Source of the DNA: Sitta carolinensis
Lineage: Eukaryota > Chordata > Aves > Passeriformes > Sittidae
Assembly (NCBI GenBank): GCA_032173965.1
Contig: CM063289.1
Coordinates: 27,367,690 to 27,431,689 of the forward strand
Direction: 5' to 3'
Length of the DNA stretch: 64,000 nt
Below are positions 12,471 to 25,900 of this stretch, in pieces (position 1 is the first letter of the stretch; the number at the start of each line of letters is the position of its first letter). Both the position numbers and the translations under genes were made by a program. The notes under the pieces were generated by a model that saw nothing but the letters and a program-made list of their open reading frames with translations, searched no databases and was not told the origin of the DNA.

Positions 12471-13809
12471 TATCTTTAAGGAAAATACTGGTAACCTTAC
12501 ATTGCAGCAACTCTCCAAGGACAATTATCTACCTTCCCAAAGAAAGCATGGGTTAAATTCTTTAATCTTCACTCCTGTGGTTAAAAATCCTACAGTGGGA
12601 TCCACTTCTGCTGGTTCGTTGGTGTTCAGAGACTACAGCTGAATTGCAAGCTCTCCCTGCTCACACATCATTCCACTTAATGAAGTACCTGGATAAACAG
12701 AATTTGCAGATGAGCAGAGCTGGGGGAGTCCAGAGCAGAGAGAGGGGGAGCTGGTGTCTCTCCATCCCCTGTGCTCCTGACCAGCCAGCCCCTCGGCACA
12801 GATCCAGAGCAGCTCACTCAGTTCTCTCTCATCAGCCATCTGCAACTAAAAATAACATTTTGGGGGCTTTGATGGTCGCTCTGAACTAACAATTGCCCAG
12901 GACTGTTATATCCATTTATCTCTAGTCCTTCCCAAAAAAATTGCTCTCAAGCCTTCCTGAACATAAGCCTAATTTAATGAGGCACCTGTTTCACAGGAAT
13001 CTCTGCACCCTCTGCAATCACACAAAGAGGGTTTGCAAGCTGACTGAAATAACCCCAGAATATTTCTACTCTGTATTTGATATTTGGTTTTTTGTTTTTT
13101 TTTTTTTTAATTTAAGTGTTTTTTCCTATTGTTGTTTGTAGAGTTTTTTCCCTTATTCCCAAATCCTTCAGATGTCACATCACAGTGCTCATCAGCTGGG
13201 CAGCCCCTCAGCAAGGGCAGATCACGTATGAATAAACTCTCTGTGAAGTGAAAAATTCACTCATCAGAGCTGGAAACTGCATGTACCAAGCATCAGACTT
13301 TGCATTTGTTCCTTTTCCTTTCCATCCCTTTTGTCATCCATGTGATTTACCTCCCAGTCTGCATTTTGCATGGCTTTATGGCATAACAAATCCAGGCTGA
13401 AACTACTTGTTTCTTGATTTTAGAGGAGTACAGGATACAGGTAAAGCACCAGTATATCACTTCAACCATCCACCTGCCAATATAAGAATATTTCTCACAG
13501 TGTATATTTTACTACTTCCTCCCATCTCACTGGCCAATGTCCTGAGAGATGTGAGTCACGCTGCCACGTCCTCTTCACTATAATGAAATGCTGTCAAATA
13601 CAGCACAAATTTATATTTATTTTTCATGTTTTCATACTTCATCGCCAAGTTACATCTAAATTGTCCCTTCTATTGCTCTCTCAGTCTGTTCTTCCAGCGC
13701 CAGCTGTGCTCCCACGCAGCTCTGCTGAGCTCCAGGAACACCTGCATTTGTATTTTCAAGGTGAAGGCAGTCTGTTATCTTTTTGCCCACGTTCCTTATT
13801 TCCCTCTCC
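12471..13809. other. Non-coding unique sequence with a T-run
   Basis: No gene. A 14-T run lies at 13095-13108 within a T-rich stretch. The sequence approaching 13.8 kb may belong to the old LINE that follows, but I cannot align it by eye. Confidence 0.5.
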
Positions 13810-14135
13810 TTTATTATCTGCAGATCTTCTCGAACCGAGATCATTAATTTGCACACTTACACTCTCTCTCCCAGCTCATTAATGAAGAGGTTAACTAAAA
13901 CTGGACCTAACACCTTTCCCAGAAAACCCCATTAGGTGCCTCTCCTGCCTGCAATCCTTGGCTATCCATCATGCAGCTTCTGCTGCGCGGTCTCCTGGCT
14001 GTGCTTCACACTGCAACCCTCGCTAAACTAATTTGTCAAATAGATTTCTTGAAATGTGATACCAAATGCTTTGGAAAAATCCAAATTTATGACATTAATT
14101 ACATTACCTGCTGCCAAAAGAGGCAGCGAGTCTGT
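13810..14135 (-). repeat. Ancient CR1/L3-type LINE, reverse-transcriptase region, decayed
   Basis: Read on the minus strand, two RT motifs are plainly visible in the right order and spacing. Positions 14064-14084 encode LDFSKAF, part of an uninterrupted run reading GNVINVINLDFSKAFG. Positions 13875-13913 encode VLGPVLVNLFINE, matching the CR1/L3 'VLGPVLFNxFINDL' box. The roughly 50-codon gap between them is as expected for the family. The two motifs are now in different frames (one-base deletion just before the second box) and stops lie between them, so the element is dead. It has no resemblance in detail to the younger CR1 tails in this window, which fits a pre-avian insertion. It may extend to about 14380. 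Confidence 0.88.
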
Positions 14136-16881
14136 TGGAAGGCACAGAACACTTTCTTAGCGGGATTTACTCTTTGTAAACTTGCATTCCTTGCTGCACT
14201 CGGTTTCATTAGCCTTCTAACACCACTGATTTTAGCTCCATTTATTTCACTGATGATAGAAGATACTTTTCAAATGGAACTGCCAGAATCACTTTACATA
14301 CTGTTTTCAAACTGATAGTCTATTAGCTTTCCACCAGGTAACCCGTGATTCCTCCAATTTTATCAGCTCCCCTTTACTGTAATTCGCCCGTTTTGTTTAC
14401 CCAGAGACTGCTAATTAAATCCCTGAAGGTGAAGTTCATTCCTCTGCAGAAGACCCACATCAGTGTGCCTATCTTCAAAGTTTTCTTTCAAATGTCAGAA
14501 AAGGATTTCTTTCTACAGTAGAAAAGAAACAAGCGGGGTAAAAAAAGGGTGGAGGTTGTGTGGCTGCCACAGGCAAGTCCTGCTGCCCCAGGACCCAGCC
14601 CAAGAGTGCAGTCTTACATCCTTCTGCAGAAAATCACACTAAATGCCAACTTGGACATATTGTCACACTTTTGCCACCCTCCTAGACACTCTCCATCACT
14701 TCAGCCACGCAGACATCCCACGGCTTGCCCCGGCTCCTGCTTCAGAAGGTGCTAATTAGATCAAGGCTCGTAACATTTGCACCTCTAAATGTCAGACAAG
14801 CCCATCAGCTCTGCCACTGCTGAGTCACCAGTTTAACTCCTCGGGCCCTGGAACTCCACAGCATCCGGCCTTCCTCAGCTGCAAAGATCCGAGGGCTCGC
14901 GCTGTGCTCCTCCCCACCCTGCATCACTTACATCCGTATTTTTTACCTCCAGGCTTCCTAGAATATTTTGGATGCCAGAGGTAACACACATAACACCCCT
15001 TCACTACTACTGGGCAAAATACGGCCCCATCAAAACCAAATGACGATCAATACTAATTCCCTGGAGCCAGAAACTAATCTTTCTTTTCACTATAGAAATG
15101 TTCAGAAAGTTTTTTAGCACCGTAGCCATTTGAATTCCTATTAAATAGACCCTTCTCGTAATTTGTTATAGGCCTGCTCTCCACCTTGAACTTCCTTCTC
15201 CTTTATAGATTATTTCTAAGGAAGTTTCTTTTTCTTCTTTTTTTTTTTTTTTTGCTGACTCCAACTCCAGCTTATCTTTGTTCTTTTGCATTTAACTCAG
15301 CTCTGTATTCCTCTTTCTCTGCTCTGGACTTTCAACATACACTTGTCGCCTCAGTTTCTGAGAAGTCCCTCTGAGGCACAGCTTCACTGATTGTTCATAA
15401 ATTCCTTCCAGCCCTAAATCCCACTTTACCTCCTAAAATTTTTGCAATTCTCCAAAATATAGTTTCCTGGAACCTTTGTATTGCAGCTGTCCGTGAACTA
15501 ACACATTGCTTCTTTTATCCCGGGTTTTCATCTTCGGCTCCTTTGTGCTGGGTGTGTTTGTGGCTGAGCAAACCCATCTTGTACAATTTCCCAGATGGAG
15601 CTACAAAGGCTCTGAACAGGACAGAGACAGCCCAGCCTGGTGTCATTATTAACCCATTAGTTTACAACCCATCCACCTTCTCCTTCCTCTGAGTCTTGGC
15701 TCATCCCTCTCCTAGATGGAGAGCTGGGATGAAGCACGTGGCACACCCACCTCTGCTTCACCCAGTGTGGACAACCCCAACAAACTCCTTAAGATCCTGT
15801 AATGGAACTAAATGTAAATATATCTGATACAGATTAAAAAGAATTGAATGGGATTGTGAAATCATGGGCAAAGTAGGAGGATAAAGGGCAGAATTACAGA
15901 AGTACCTGGCGGAGGCATCAAGGATTTGTATTAGCAGGTTTCCTAAGCAGCAAACAAAATCATGGATTTGCTTTTATTCTTAGTAGCAATTTTTGTTTGG
16001 CCTAAACCAGCATGTAATTTGAGATCTTTTGTGTTGTGCAATGAAGAAAACGAATGAATAAAAGGCCTCAAAATGAAAGGATGGTTATGTACATCATAAC
16101 AGCTAATGACTCACACATACTTCAGGGATATGGAGGCTGTGAGGAGATTACATTATTTTCTGAGTGTAAGAGATGATGGTCATTTAAAGCCATGTATATT
16201 CTCCAGCTGTTTATTGTCTTGTTAGCTGTCATTCCAACAGTAGAGGAGTAATTCCTGCATCCTTTTAGTGGGAAGCTTAGATTTGCATTTGTTGAGCCTC
16301 ACACAAATTTTGGCATTATTTGAAATAAACTCACAGCCCGTCTTCACCGTGCTTTGCATCCCTGGCAAGGCCTGTTCCTCATGTCCTGCCCTCCTTGCAC
16401 AAGGCTGCAATCCCAGATTCTCAGTGCTTTAGTATCCACAGCATCTGCTTGAGCAGGGTCACCCCTCTCTGTGATGATGTGCAAACCCAGACTTAACTTC
16501 ACACAAATTCACAGGCACGGTTTTTGATCCCACAAACGCTTAACAAAGGCAGTTTAACCAATATGGATTTATTGCTCTGGAAGGGCAAGCTACACCCCTC
16601 TGAGTGCTGGGCACCCTCCTGCCCTCCAGCAATCCTGCTGCTAATTAGCACCGAGGCTCCCTGGGATGCTGAGATGCGATCAATGCCCTGCTCCTCCAGC
16701 CAGCACCACTGCTGAGCAAAGCTGTGCTTCAGCACAGGGGCTCCTCTCTGCAGCCAGGCACAGCTCAGCAGGTGACAGCTGAGTTCCCACATGGACTTTC
16801 CCCCAGGCTGTCACCTGGACCAGGACCTCCAGGTACTTTGAGAGAAGCCAATGCTCTGGTGGGGACTGCTGGGCTGACCAC
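14136..16881. other. Non-coding sequence, partly conserved-looking
   Basis: No gene. A 16-T run lies at 15238-15253. The stretch 15940-16230 (for example 'gtgttgtgcaatgaagaaaa', 'acatcataacagctaatgac') is AT-rich, non-repetitive and looks like a conserved non-coding block. The first 250 bases may be further remains of the ancient LINE. Confidence 0.45.
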
Positions 16882-17163
16882 ATTAATCATTAGGGCTGGA
16901 AAACACTGCCAAGCTCTTTGAGTCCAACTGTTCCCCCAGCACTGAAAAGTCACCACCAAGCCACGTCCCCAAGCGCCACATCTCCTTGTCTTTTAAAACT
17001 CTCCAGGGATGGGGACTGTTGCAATGCTTGACAATTCCTTTGGTGAAGAAATTTCCCCAAATATCCAATCAAAAACCTTCCCAGCACAACTTGAGGCATT
17101 TTCCTCTTGTCCTGTCACTTGTTAACTGGGAGAAGAGCCTGACTCCCACCATTTACCTACCTC
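16882..17163 (-). repeat. CR1 LINE 3' fragment, distinct subfamily, minus orientation
   Basis: The plus strand reads 'attaatcattagggctgga', 'gagtccaact', 'ctccagggatgggga', 'ggtgaagaaatttcccc', 'cttgaggcattttcctcttg' and 'tcctgtcacttgttaactgg'. These are the antisense landmarks of the CR1 lineage whose 3' UTR reads 'ggttggaaaagacct...' rather than 'ggttggaagggacct...'. The copy is more diverged than those at 10151 and 12123, so it is older. It is truncated and non-coding. Confidence 0.85.
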
Positions 17164-19860
17164 ATAGCTAAATGTAAGGACTAAACTGTGAGGAAAAAGT
17201 CACAGCCACACCAAATTTTGGGTGCAGGCAGCATCTGCAGATTAATTCCTTCGAGGGACCAGGAGCTAGAGCTATTTCCCAGCCCAGGGGAAGCAGGGGC
17301 TACCTGGCAGTGATTTAAGCCATCAGGTTCATGACATGCAGGGAGGCTGGCATGGTTTCAACCCTCCTCACAGTTATGCTTTGGACAACAGAGAATTAAC
17401 TGGAGAAGTTCAGAAAAATCTGTATTTTCACGAGTGAGTTGTTCTCCTGGGCTGTAAACCCTGACACGCAGGCATGGGGGGAGGAGGTGGGACCCCACTC
17501 ACCTTGTGCCCTGGATTCCTGGGGCTTTCTCAGGCTGGGCTGCTTCCTAGATAAAAATTGAATTACTAATAATATTCAAAAGAAAGAGGATTTAGCTGGA
17601 AAATAAATAACCTTTTACCCTTAATTTGTTCTTCAATTTCACACTCCTCCTGTGCTCATCTGGACGTCCCTCAATAAATAATAAACTCACAGTGCCACAA
17701 CGATCTGCATATTCCCTCCCCGACCAGAGGCTGAGTGCTCTGAGGCAATCTCAATTTTTTCCCAGCAATCACTCTGAAAAGTGATTTTATCCCTCTCTTC
17801 CCTCTTAACCCCTCCCAACACAACCAGAATGGGAGCAGTTTTCTTCCTTTTATTTTGACTTGTTTTAAGAACATTTTCTCTCCTGAAAATCTGTTGAGAT
17901 TATAGAGAGCTACCTGGGTTTGCCGTTTATCAATAATTTCAGTTTGGTTTTAGAGCTTTCTTGCCTCATCCTAAGAATCCATGACAAAAAAATATAAAGC
18001 ACAACCAAGTTTTTTCAGTAAATTCTTTTTATGTACCATTTAAAAAAAAAAGACTATCCAAAAACTATGAATTCTTTTGGCTCACTGTCTACTCCAAGGA
18101 CATTTTTTCACATCTATTCTTTTATTTCTCTTTCAGGAGGTTGATAATATCTCTGAAAGGAGCATATAATACCTCTAAATATGTAAAACATATTGTCTTA
18201 AGAGTCTGGCTCCTTCTGAAGGACAAAAGAGAAATATCATATCTGTGATGACTCACTGATTTACATTGTTTTGTGGGGTGTTCAGATGATACAGAGATGA
18301 ATTCGTTCAGATGTGCATATTAAAACAAATTAATAGAAGACTGTTATTTAATTACCTTGGAAATAAGGACTTTAATACCTTCTCTACTTTATTTTTATTC
18401 TGTGATGGCTCAAACACATTTGTGAAAAGAAAAAGCTGCCTAACAAGGCACCAAAACAAAAAGGTTAAAAACAGATTAGAAAAAACAGTGGGAAAAATTG
18501 CTCTTTCTTGCAGTAGTTGTCTACTGGGTAATAAATGCTGCAGAATTCATGCCATTTTGGAAAAAAAATGCTGCAGAAAACAAAATATTGCACGTTTAAG
18601 TATCTTAATTACAAAAATTTCATATTCAATGAACTCTTGCCAAAATAAACTGTGCACATTATCTAAAAAGCAAATGTTAATTAAAACTGTATCTTGATAG
18701 CCTTCCTGGCTCACAAGGCATCCTGCACATGGGAGATTAAAGAAGGTGCCTCAGCTGCAATCAGTCCTCCAGCAAAGGGTTTCACTTCATTTTTTTTTTT
18801 ATGTATGTGGGGCCAAAAGAAGTCAATGTGCATTGATAGCCCTCAGCAGCACCTCATCTTTTTGTCTCTAACATTTGGGATCTACAGTACATATTTCACA
18901 AACTCTATTAGAGCTGAGAAGAGTTTCCTGCAAACCCCTACAATAAACAGAAGACTAAGTTCCTAACATTAATTAGCTGCTTAACACGAAGATATCCACT
19001 TATCACCGTGCCCAGCACACACAATAATTAAAGCCATAAAGAAAAGGGGATGCATTAATACTTCTGTGGAGTGCAGGCTCTGAGGAGGGATGGCTCTGGG
19101 GTATAGAAGAGGCCAGCAAGCCTTTACCCAGCTCCTGATGGGAATCAGAGAAGTGGTTTATCTTCTCTGCATCCATTTGCATCAATCCAGGAGGAACATG
19201 AACACAGGGACATCTGGGAGTCAGGAGGAAGGTGGTTCATTCCTTGCTCCTCCAGGTTTTTGGGGGACAGGGTCAGTGCTGTGCTCTGGCCACCCCTCTG
19301 TAGGTTTGTCTCTTCAGAGACACGAGCAGGTGTAAAGGGTGCTGCATACAAACACAAGTAAAGCACTGCTCCAGCAGCAGGATCCTGCAGCAGTAAAAAT
19401 GCAAGTACAGGGCTGATTAAGGTCCATAAAAATATATCCAGGGATGCTGGGATCCTTTAGAGCCTGTGGTAAAGCCTGATGTACCATGCCCTCAGTGCTA
19501 CAGCACTCAGGGAAGGCAATTAGGGAAGCACAGGCAAATTTTGTTAAAGCCAAAAAATGGCCATTCCCTCCAAATCCATGGCCTCAGTTCTAAAGAACTT
19601 GAAGGTGCCTGGAAGGTGGGAGCTCAGTTGTTCCAGCTCAGAGGAGAAAGAACAATGATCCATCCTCTGAATCCCTGGGGAGTCTATTCCTCTCCATAAT
19701 CTGTAGGTGAAATTTGGCCAATACTCCTACCTTACAAGCCTTGAGCAGGGAGGTGTTCAGTTAGGAGTTCAATCCACCTCCGCTCTCCCCAGGAAGAGAA
19801 CTGTGCTATCTTCCTCCAGATATTTTTGGAGAAGGAATTCAAGCAAGACTTGGAGGTATA
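17164..19860. other. Non-coding unique sequence
   Basis: No gene or recognised repeat. The AT-rich stretch 17880-18690 includes a plus-strand frame of 128 codons (18311-18697) that is rich in Lys, Asn and Cys, as expected from AT-rich chance sequence. It has no recognisable domain. Confidence 0.55.
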
Positions 19861-20016
19861 AATCATGGACTCATAGAGTAGGACCTTCAAGATCATCTCA
19901 TTCCAAACCCCTGCCATGGGCAGGGCACCTTCCACTGTCCCAGCTTGCTCCAAGCCCCATCCAACCCGACCTTGGAACCTTCCAGGAATGGGGCAGCCAC
20001 AGCTTCTCTGGGCAAC
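19861..20016 (-). repeat. CR1 LINE 3' end, short minus-strand copy
   Basis: Text such as 'gaccttcaagatcatctcat', 'ccctgccatgggcagggcac' and 'gcagccacagcttctctggg' is the reverse complement of the last 155 bases of CR1. It stops abruptly at 'ggcaac', a usual 5'-truncation. The terminal repeats are worn ('aatcatggactcatagagta'). Confidence 0.93.
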
Positions 20017-22392
20017 ATATTACAAATAAAAACCAGATTATTGCCTGTAGTCACTAACCAGCAAGGTATTAAGAGTCTAACAAAACAGTTACCAAAAAAA
20101 AAAACCCCTCCTCTACAGCCTCCTAAAGAAGCTGAAGGAAAACCCAGCACACTGTGAATGTTAACGGGTTCACTCTGGCAAAAGATGAACACATTTCCTC
20201 AGTATAATATAGTACATATATTAGTAATAGTATCATGATAAAGCTGTGGCCAAATCTTCCCCATCCATAAATCTTCAGAGCGTCCTTGATACCATTTCAG
20301 TTGTGCCTAATTCAGACAAATCTTCCTGTAAATACACACAAACAGACATAATCTCAAATGCTTCACAGCCAACCTCTCGAGCAGTTGGTTTGGGAAAGAA
20401 CTCCCAAACTTTGGGAGTTCAGCTGGGGGGGTGATGACACACATCAGCTGCAGCCCTTCACACCTGGCCAGGTTCTCTGCTCTGGGGTACACAGGTTTTC
20501 TTCTAATGTGAATTAAAGCAGACCGTGTACAACAAACTAAATATTTCAGGACTGGGGTCATTCAAAGGTCAGGCCAGAGATTTTGTATGTTGGATTTCCT
20601 GCAGTCTGTGGTGAGCTTGTCAGTATTTAGATTCCTAAGCAAGGCTCTTCAGAGCAACATTTCCACGTGGATTTGCATGCAGAATACTCATAACCTGCAG
20701 TAGGGGTCTAATCCTGCTTTACATCTATTTCCCAAACCCTTTTTTTTCCCATGGAAGATGAAGAGCCTTAAAATCCACCTCTAAAAATCATGCCATGAAG
20801 TGAAAATTTCTCCAGGTCTGTTTATCTGTGCCTATCAGCCATTACTGGCTCACAAAACCCTGAGCAAGGCCAATAAGGTGGGCACCTGAGTGCTTTTCCA
20901 AGTTTTTAACTGAATCGTCAGGCATCTAAACACCTTTTAAACTCCTGTCTGGAGTGTCTGTAATGCTCAGAGTACCACACTGAGACACAGGAGTGTTTTT
21001 ATTTCTGCTTTCAAGGAGCACCTTAGCCAAAATCTCAGAGGTAGCTGCAGTTTGAGGGATTGGAACTGAAGTGCCCCATGTCCAGGAGATGATTTCTAAC
21101 CACTGGCCTCCCCATGCAGCTGGTCCAGAGCCTTTCTCAAGGGCTGTATTTCAGATGCCAGCCCTGCAGCCCTCAGTGGGAATGTCAGCTTCTAAGGGAG
21201 ATACTGAGCTCAGAGCCTGCACTCATGACTCCCATATGCCAACAAATCCCACAGCCCCTGCTCCACAAAGCTGACCCTATTTTATTTGATCTTAGGATGT
21301 TCCTAAATCTTGCCTCTTTCTATGGTCAAGGGATGGAATTTAGTTGCTAGTAAGCAGTTCTGATTTCATACTTTAGGACATCAAAGTATGAATGATGTTT
21401 TTCAATTTTCTCCACTTAAGCTTATTATAAGAAATATTTTAAGGAGCATTATTTCCTGAAGATACTGGACACAAAAATCCGCAAAACCTTTCTCTCCATT
21501 GACTTTGGGTCAATGTTGAACACAGACACACTATTTTTTTTTAAAGGACACAATTAAACATCCATCACAAAGAGAAAACACAAACACAGCCTGAGACAAA
21601 GACAACCTCACAGCCCATTTGGTTAAGGGATGCTTTAGGGAAAATGCATCCTAATGCAGGAGGATTTACATCCCACTGAATTTTTCTTCTGTCTTTTCAC
21701 AAACTATCCTTTCCCACAGTGCAAATTGCAAAAGCATGATAATACCCTCCCCCTACAACCAGTTTTAGGTTATTTTCACGCGAGTCCTGCCTGCTCCCTT
21801 CGAAGGATCTGCTCCAAGTCCCCAGGTCAGCACCACCCTCGTGAGGCTGAGTCAGTTTTCCAATCCCACAGCACAGCTCCGCTCCCGAAGGCAGCTGGGA
21901 ACAAACCATATCATTCCCATTAGGCTAAAAAGCACCAATATCTTGTGAAGTTGCAGCAGTATTGTCGGTGGATTTAAACAAGCAACATAAAAGCTTGCGG
22001 CGTGCGAGGGCTGGCGCGGCGCTGTGTATCACTCTTTATTATGCTGTTGATAACAATTTATATCAGGATGTGGAGCAGCAGCCTCACAGGCTCACAGCAG
22101 CAACACAATGCAGAAAAGCACTACAGATTTTCTGGGGGGTTTTTTAACACAGTTTGTAGCTTAGGGAAGAGTCAGACTGGAAGCTTTGGGTTTGTTTGCT
22201 CCAGGGATATTGGGATGGGACTGGAAAGACCAGGGCTGTCAGAGCATTTGGACTTTTACAGGATCATTCTTTCCTCTCTCCTTTTTTTCTTCTCAGCTCA
22301 TTTTTGACTACATTTGGATCAGTCAGTGTGAGTGACCCGGGTGCTGCTGTGGCCAAGAGAGCCAACGGGGGGGTTGCACCAACAAGGGCATC
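20017..22392. other. Non-coding unique sequence with a small CpG cluster
   Basis: No gene. At 21995-22025 a compact CpG-rich patch ('gcggcgtgcgagggctggcg') sits beside AT-rich text ('ttgataacaatttatatcag'); the contrast is unusual for the area and could mark a conserved element. Otherwise nothing is recognised. Confidence 0.5.
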
Positions 22393-22945
22393 CCCAGCAG
22401 AGGTAAAAGGTCATTATCCCACTGCTTGTGGCCCTTGTCAGGACACACCTGGAAGTCTGCGCTCAGTTTTGGTTCCCACTATGCAAAAAGAATAGTGGAT
22501 GGGCTGGAGAGGTCAGGAGAAGGGCCACAAAGATGATCCAAGGGCTGGAAAGCTGTCCTACAAGGAAAAGCTGAGACCTGGGTTTGTTCAGCTGTGAGAA
22601 AAGAAGGCTGAGAGGAGACCTTATCACCATGCTCCAGTATTTAAAGGATGGCCACAGAGAGGGGACTCCCTTTTCACAAGACAAGGGGCAACAGGTACAA
22701 ATTACTGTTGGGGAGATTCCACTTGGACACAAGAGGAAAACTTCACAATGAGAATAATCATTATGTATCATCAGAATAAATCTCCCCAGTGAAGTGGTGG
22801 ATTTCCCAAAATTGAAAACACTTTCAGATTCAGCTGGGCAGGGTGCTGAGCTTGTCCACAGTGTGCTTTTCCAAGAAGAGTTGGACCAGGTGATCCTTGA
22901 GGTCCCTTCCAACCTGACATTTTGTGATTCTGATATTTTTGATTC
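22393..22945 (+). repeat. CR1 LINE, long 3' fragment, plus orientation
   Basis: This is the longest CR1 copy here, about 550 bases. It covers the end of ORF2 and the 3' UTR. Landmarks include 'aggtcattatcccactgc'-like text, 'gaagggccacaaagatgatc', 'ttgttcagctgtgagaaaag', 'ctccccagtgaagtggtgga' and the end 'cttgaggtcccttccaacct' followed by a worn 'ttgtgattctgat' tail. Several frameshifts and stops break the ORF2 end, so no protein is made. The 210-codon minus-strand frame at 22463-23095 is an antisense shadow of it. The subfamily differs from the copies at 10151 and 12123. Confidence 0.93.
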
Positions 22946-25900
22946 TGGAAGATGTGGTCTGGCCATAAAGTACCTAACAGTAGTGTGTGGGAAGCTAACA
23001 CACCAAAATCCATATCCCAAAAGGTATTCCAGAAGTTTAGGCTTGTCCAGAAGTGTCCCTGGGTGGCTCCTCCACACTGCTGCTCTCAGGACCATCCTCC
23101 ATCACATTCTAATGAATTCTGCTTGAAGATGGCAGAGGAGATTAATACTTACTGAAAAAGCAAGTCCTCTTCCCAAACCCAGAAAACCCACACAAACCCC
23201 CTCTTCAGAGGTTCCTTCCTCCCACAACCATGGAAGTTTGTACACCTCAACCTGATGGCTGGAGGAACAGCCTGGATGGCTTCGGGAGGCAGCCAAGGTT
23301 TGGAATTGGAATTTTTTACGTTCCGATTTGAATGGATTTCTACATTCCCCCAGCAGCATTTATCCAAGGCAGCACTTGCAAGGCTGAGGTTATCCACACT
23401 GCTGAGCAAACAGCACACAGCTCATTTATCTGGAGGGGCTTTGTTCAGCCTGGTTTCACACTCCCAGCTCGGACACGATGTTTAAGCTCCTCCAAGATAC
23501 ACTACTATACATTTAGATAGCAATCACACAAGCCATTATTTTAGATGCCAAAGAAAGTACAATTAAATACCACGGGGATTGTATCAGAAACCAGGTTTAG
23601 CTAGTATTTCAGCTCTGGGTCATTATTTCACATGTATATATCAAAGGAATGTGAATATGGAACAGGCTGAGAAGCAGACTGCGGATGCAAATGCCAAAAT
23701 ACTAGAAGACTAATAGATTATTTTTAAGGGGAGGGAATAGACTGAAAATATAGGAGAAACTTGCTGAAATAAATCAAAGGTGAGCAGATGCACTTGGCCA
23801 AATGGCTTTTTCCTTCGTAGTACAGCGATTTGTTTTATCCTTATGCTTCCCGAATCCAGTCAATAAGACTGCATTAAAAATGCATGGGCCAATTTGATGG
23901 CTACAACACGGGGGTTTTCAGGGAAGCTGGGGCGTTTGGAAGGGCACAAGCACTATATTTATGTACAGAAAAGGAGAACAGAGCTTGGGAGAAGGAAATA
24001 CTTGTCAGATGTCAGGTTCCCCGTGTAGCAAAAATAATAAATTCCTCTTCTTTTGGAGAAACTACATTCTTTATCTAGAGAAGCTGCCACACTCACACTA
24101 GGCACCCACAGGGGGGGCAGGGAGAGTAATAGCACCTTCAAGAAGAGAGCAGCCCCTATTTTACCACTTCTCTTTGCCGTGTGCTGTGTTTTAGGACTCC
24201 CGTTGATGCAGGCTGGGGCCAGGCATTACCAACAGCTTTCAGGAAAGCTGGCAGGCAATGAATTTTCATCAGAAAACAGAGCAGACATTTTCCAATTTTC
24301 TGTCTGGACAAAGAGCAGGGAACACTTCATTTGGAGGGAGCCCCTGCTGAGGTGGGGCTCTCCTCTGCTGGGCTCGGCCGAAGCAGCTCAGTGTTGGCTT
24401 CACTTGGTGACAGCACTTGGCACCAAGAGTTCTTTGGGAGCATCCCCCCTCCACACCCCTCTCACCTGTAGCAATTCACTGCTTCTGCCTCTCCAGATCC
24501 ATGAAACCACACCACCCATCCCACAGACTCTCCTGGGGCAAGCCAAGGCCAACAGCCCCTCTGCAGGGTTGCTCCCCCTTTTCCAGTAAAGCCACGGGGT
24601 TGCAGGGGCTCAGCAAGTTGCCAGCAGATAAAGAGGCACCCTGTACTCTGCAGGGCCCTGGAGCACACCTGAGTCACCCTGGTTTCCAAGAGGCTGGATC
24701 TGTCCAGGAAAGGCTGAGGGGTGCATTAAATGAAGGTTGGTCGGTATGCCTGGATCACTGGGCAGGAATTCTCAGGGGTTTGCCATGGCCATTGGTTGGA
24801 TATTTCAGATTTTTTAAGAACTTGACCATGTGGGCCTTTAGGCTGAGAGATAAAACAAGGGAAAGCCTCTCTGTTTGGAAAATGCATTGTCCAAGGCGAG
24901 GGGAAGGAGAGAGAGGGGGATGGAGGCTTGTGCTCTCTTCATAAAATCTGTCAGAGGATACACGGCTGATCTGCAGCTCTGCCTTCCCCTGGGATGCCCG
25001 CAGCCAGCCAGAGCTGCACGGGAAGGTCTTCCCCAGCAGGAAGGCAGAGAACACATTCTGTGACACAGGAAAACATTGAAATTAAATTTAACAACAGAGG
25101 AAAACAACTTCTGAGAGCTTCTCCGGCAGCACCAAGAGGTTTGTGCCACTATAGGAACATCTAAATTTGCATGAAGCGTAAACACACTCACACACACACA
25201 CACACCCCCCGCTCCTGTTTGCACCCAGAGTGTTCAGAAAATAGCACATGTTCCTTCCCTCACTTCCACCTCGCTGCAGTCGTGGCAGAGCCAAAGCCCT
25301 GGAAATGGCTGGGAGGGAGCAGGGCTGTCATCCAGGCGCTCCGCAGCCGCTGGGACGAGGCCGCTCCAAACTGTTGTTGGGGACCACTCGAGCGGCAAGA
25401 CATTAAATGTTTCTATTATTTAGTGCATGCAGCTGGTTAAACTGAACAGCCCTAGCAGGCTGATGGGAAGGCAGGAATAAGCAGGTCAGCCAGGAAGGTG
25501 TAAGTGCGTGTGTGTGTATGGATGAGGATGTATATTGCTGGCTGGCTGCTTATATTGAGTGGAGATTTAGGAACAAATAGCCTGTGCTGTATAGCACTTT
25601 CTACCACTGAGAGCTGAACAAGGTACTGATTAACTTTTTAAAACCTACTGGGGAATGAAAGCATCTCTGGGAAGGTCGTACAGGGGAAAAGCTGCCCTTA
25701 AAGGGAAAAAAATCTACGAGAGGCTTTGTGCTGCTTTAGGTAGAGCGGGACTGCCATGCAAAGGCCTCCTGGATTGGGGCTCAAAGGCTTCACAGGAGGA
25801 ATGCACAAAGCACAGCTGAGGATGGAACGATATTACTCATGCACTGTCTGGATCAGAAATCATTCCCTGTAAAAATCCAATGTTTCCATACTATTTTCCA

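Noticed and set aside
22463..23095. 210-codon minus-strand open frame, the longest in the window
   Set aside because: Most of it is the antisense of the CR1 copy at 22393-22945; no domain and no start context.
24053..24589. 178-codon plus-strand open frame
   Set aside because: No domain, overlapped by another frame in a different phase (24417-24944) and by minus-strand frames.
25182..25205. (CA)n run as Z-DNA or regulatory element
   Set aside because: Too short and ordinary; a plain microsatellite explains it.
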